From contig NC_044590.1 of NCBI RefSeq assembly GCF_901933205.1, forward strand, positions 1,689,501 to 1,753,500: a stretch of 64,000 bases of DNA, written 5' to 3'. This DNA comes from Camarhynchus parvulus (taxonomy: Eukaryota > Chordata > Aves > Passeriformes > Thraupidae). A program made the translations under genes and the position numbers. Below the pieces are notes generated by a model. It saw nothing but the letters and a program-made list of their open reading frames with translations. It was not told where the DNA came from and ran no database searches. Below, piece after piece: positions 62,057 through 64,000 of this stretch; positions within the stretch are counted from its first letter, which is position 1; every line of letters begins with the position of its first letter.

Positions 62057-62073
62057 GGGCAGAGTTTCCCCAG

Positions 62074-64000
62074 CTACTGAAAGCAACATCTTTACATAGT
62101 ATATTTTTTCTTTCTTCCCAATCAATTTATCTGTTCCTTAACCTCTTAGATTTGGAAAACCTCCCTCCCCTGTTTTGTGTCTGAACAGAACTTCCAGTCA
62201 GTGGCCTCCCAAAAGTCACCTCTAAGGCAGTCAAGTAAGGAAGGGAAAATCTGCTTAGAGACTGACACAAAGTCAGTACTTCTCCCAGTTAGCACTTGAA
62301 GAGGAAAATATCATAATATTTAAACCAGTTTTGAAAACTTTCCATGAAAATAGGGGAAAGGAAAAAAAAAACCCAAAACATAAAACACTAGTTGCATACA
62401 GAGAGAGGCCAAAGAGAGTTCAGTTACCATAGAGATTATTACTGGCAATTGGTACTCAGCAGCAGATTGGGATCTGTTACAATATTTTTATTAATATTTT
62501 CTCTTAATTGGTTATTTATGTATTTTGGATCCATCTCTGTGCCGGGCCCAGATTTTTCTCTTTACCTGTCACTCTTGCTGACGTGAAGCAGCAGTGACTG
62601 TGCCAGAGAGGAGGCATTTCCTCGCTGGGTGAGCACTGCCAGGGTCACAGCGCAGCAACACCACCAGGACAAGTCCTGTGCTTGGCTCTGGCTGCCAGAG
62701 GAGGGAGAAGCACCAGGAGCAGCCTCGGGGTGCTCACAGCTCTCTCTGCGATTATTGCCACCCGTGCAGGATGGGTTTTGTAGGAACAGCAGGGAGGACT
62801 CAGGACACCCCTTCCCCCGTCAGTTTTCCCTGGTGGGTGTGCAAGCCTGCTCGTTTAACACATGCACATCCCAGTGCTTCAGCTGGCTCTGGACGACATA
62901 TCCTGTTGTAAAGCCTTTCTCTCTTCTCCCTGGCTTCCCGAGGATCCATCCTGTCCCCTGTGTGTGATGCAGCAGCTGGTGACACCCAGGTTTTTAGAGC
63001 CCTTCCAGTGGAAGTCACTCAGGGGCCAGTGCTAAGGGACTTTTATAGTCAGCCAGCTTCTACAAATTCCAGTCTCCATTTTTTTTTTTTAATTTTAATT
63101 TCAGTGTGTACCCAATGTTAAACGCATTTTAAAGTGCTGCTATGTTGGATTTTTTTTTTCCTGCCACACCAATTGCCCTTAGGGAGGTATTTTTTTCAGG
63201 ATGCCTGAGACCAGCTGGGCTCTCACCCCCAGCCTGCTGCTCCCTCCTGCACCTTGAGCAGTCAGGGCACAGGCAGGGACAGGGAGGTGTGGGGACTCTG
63301 CTGCAGGGAGTGCTCTCAGCTGCACAGTGTGAACCAAGTCTATCTAAAAACATAAAAAGACAGAGAGGGAGAAACATGTTCTTTCCATCTCTAATCTCCT
63401 TTAGTTATCATGATCTCAAGGGTTATTTGTAATGATAGTAGGCACTGCATTTCAGATGGAAATGTGATTTTCCAAGCTGACGGTGTCACTTTAAGTAAAC
63501 AAAGTTAATTCTGCTTCCTGCTATGCAAGGCCTAATCTCATTACCCAAACCACAAGTAGCATAACAGAAAATATTCCCATCTGTCAAAAGAACTTAAAAT
63601 AAAGGTGGAAATTGTTTTTATGTTTCGTCCCTCCTCTTACCCCCGGATCCCTCACTGGACGTTAATTATCACATCAGATCCAGTTAAACCTGTTCAGATC
63701 CCCTTTTCTGTTTGCTCTCTGTGGAACAATGAGGGATTTGCTGCATTTTAGGGTTCCAGCATCCCCGTGGCTGCTCAGCACTAACAGCACCTGGGGGATG
63801 GATCCGGAGCTCGGTGCTGCACCCACTGCCCTGTCACTTCCATGGGTTAAACCCAGCCTGGCTCCCCTGGCTTGGCTCTCTGGGACTCACCCGGGGAGGG
63901 CAAGGAGGGACTGAGGCTGCAGCGGGAGCTGAGCCAGCCCCAGAGCAGACCCTGCCGTTCCCAGGGAGCTGAACACACTCCAAACACTCCTACAGTAATT
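62074..64000. other. Non-coding segment to window end
   Basis: No gene, RNA gene or transposon was recognised. T runs lie at about 63079-63090 and 63151-63160. AT-rich sequence around 63.48-63.6 kb contains GTAAACAAAG (forkhead-like) but is too short to call. Confidence 0.45.

Overview
The window looks like one piece of a bird nuclear genome. The only protein-coding feature I can support is the large second coding exon of the zinc-finger/homeobox transcription factor gene TSHZ2 (teashirt family), on the + strand at 42446-45510. The bird call rests on several short chicken-repeat-1 (CR1) LINE fragments with typical avian 3' sequence, a few ancient SINE relics, generally low repeat density, and a TSHZ2 protein that is close to but clearly different from the mammalian one. 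I cannot name the species.

Layout. Bases 1-42445 are non-coding and, by comparison with the known gene structure, should be intron 1 of TSHZ2; the short first coding exon was not found here. This stretch holds five CR1 fragments antisense to TSHZ2 (6.3, 8.6, 12.7, 25.4 and 41.3 kb), one in sense (31.2 kb), two MIR-like relics (7.2 and 20.5 kb), an 8-bp-unit minisatellite (11.5 kb), simple repeats, G-rich tracts, and several AT-rich repeat-free blocks that look like candidate regulatory elements (13.3-13.9, 27.3-27.8, 28.3-28.5, 30.1-30.4 kb). The TSHZ2 exon carries the acidic N-terminus, three atypical C2H2 fingers, a CtBP-type PIDLTK motif, a divergent homeodomain and two C-terminal C2H2 fingers. 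A splice-donor-like sequence lies 8 bases after the stop codon, so the 3' UTR may continue in a distant exon.

From 45.5 kb to the end the sequence is again non-coding: 3' UTR, or an intron before a non-coding last exon, or intergenic. It contains two nearly identical 57-bp blocks 5 kb apart (47.56 and 52.60 kb) that I cannot assign to a known family, a perfect 52-bp tandem triplication (51.4 kb), a MIR-like relic, a degenerate tRNA-like sequence (54.7 kb), candidate regulatory blocks (49.2, 56.5, 57.2-57.7, 60.2 kb) and a possible processed retrocopy with an 18-A tail (61.8-62.06 kb). The picture is a developmental-regulator gene in a gene-poor, possibly enhancer-rich domain. No operon-like or novel multi-gene system is visible. 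The most unexplained item is the 57-bp repeated block.
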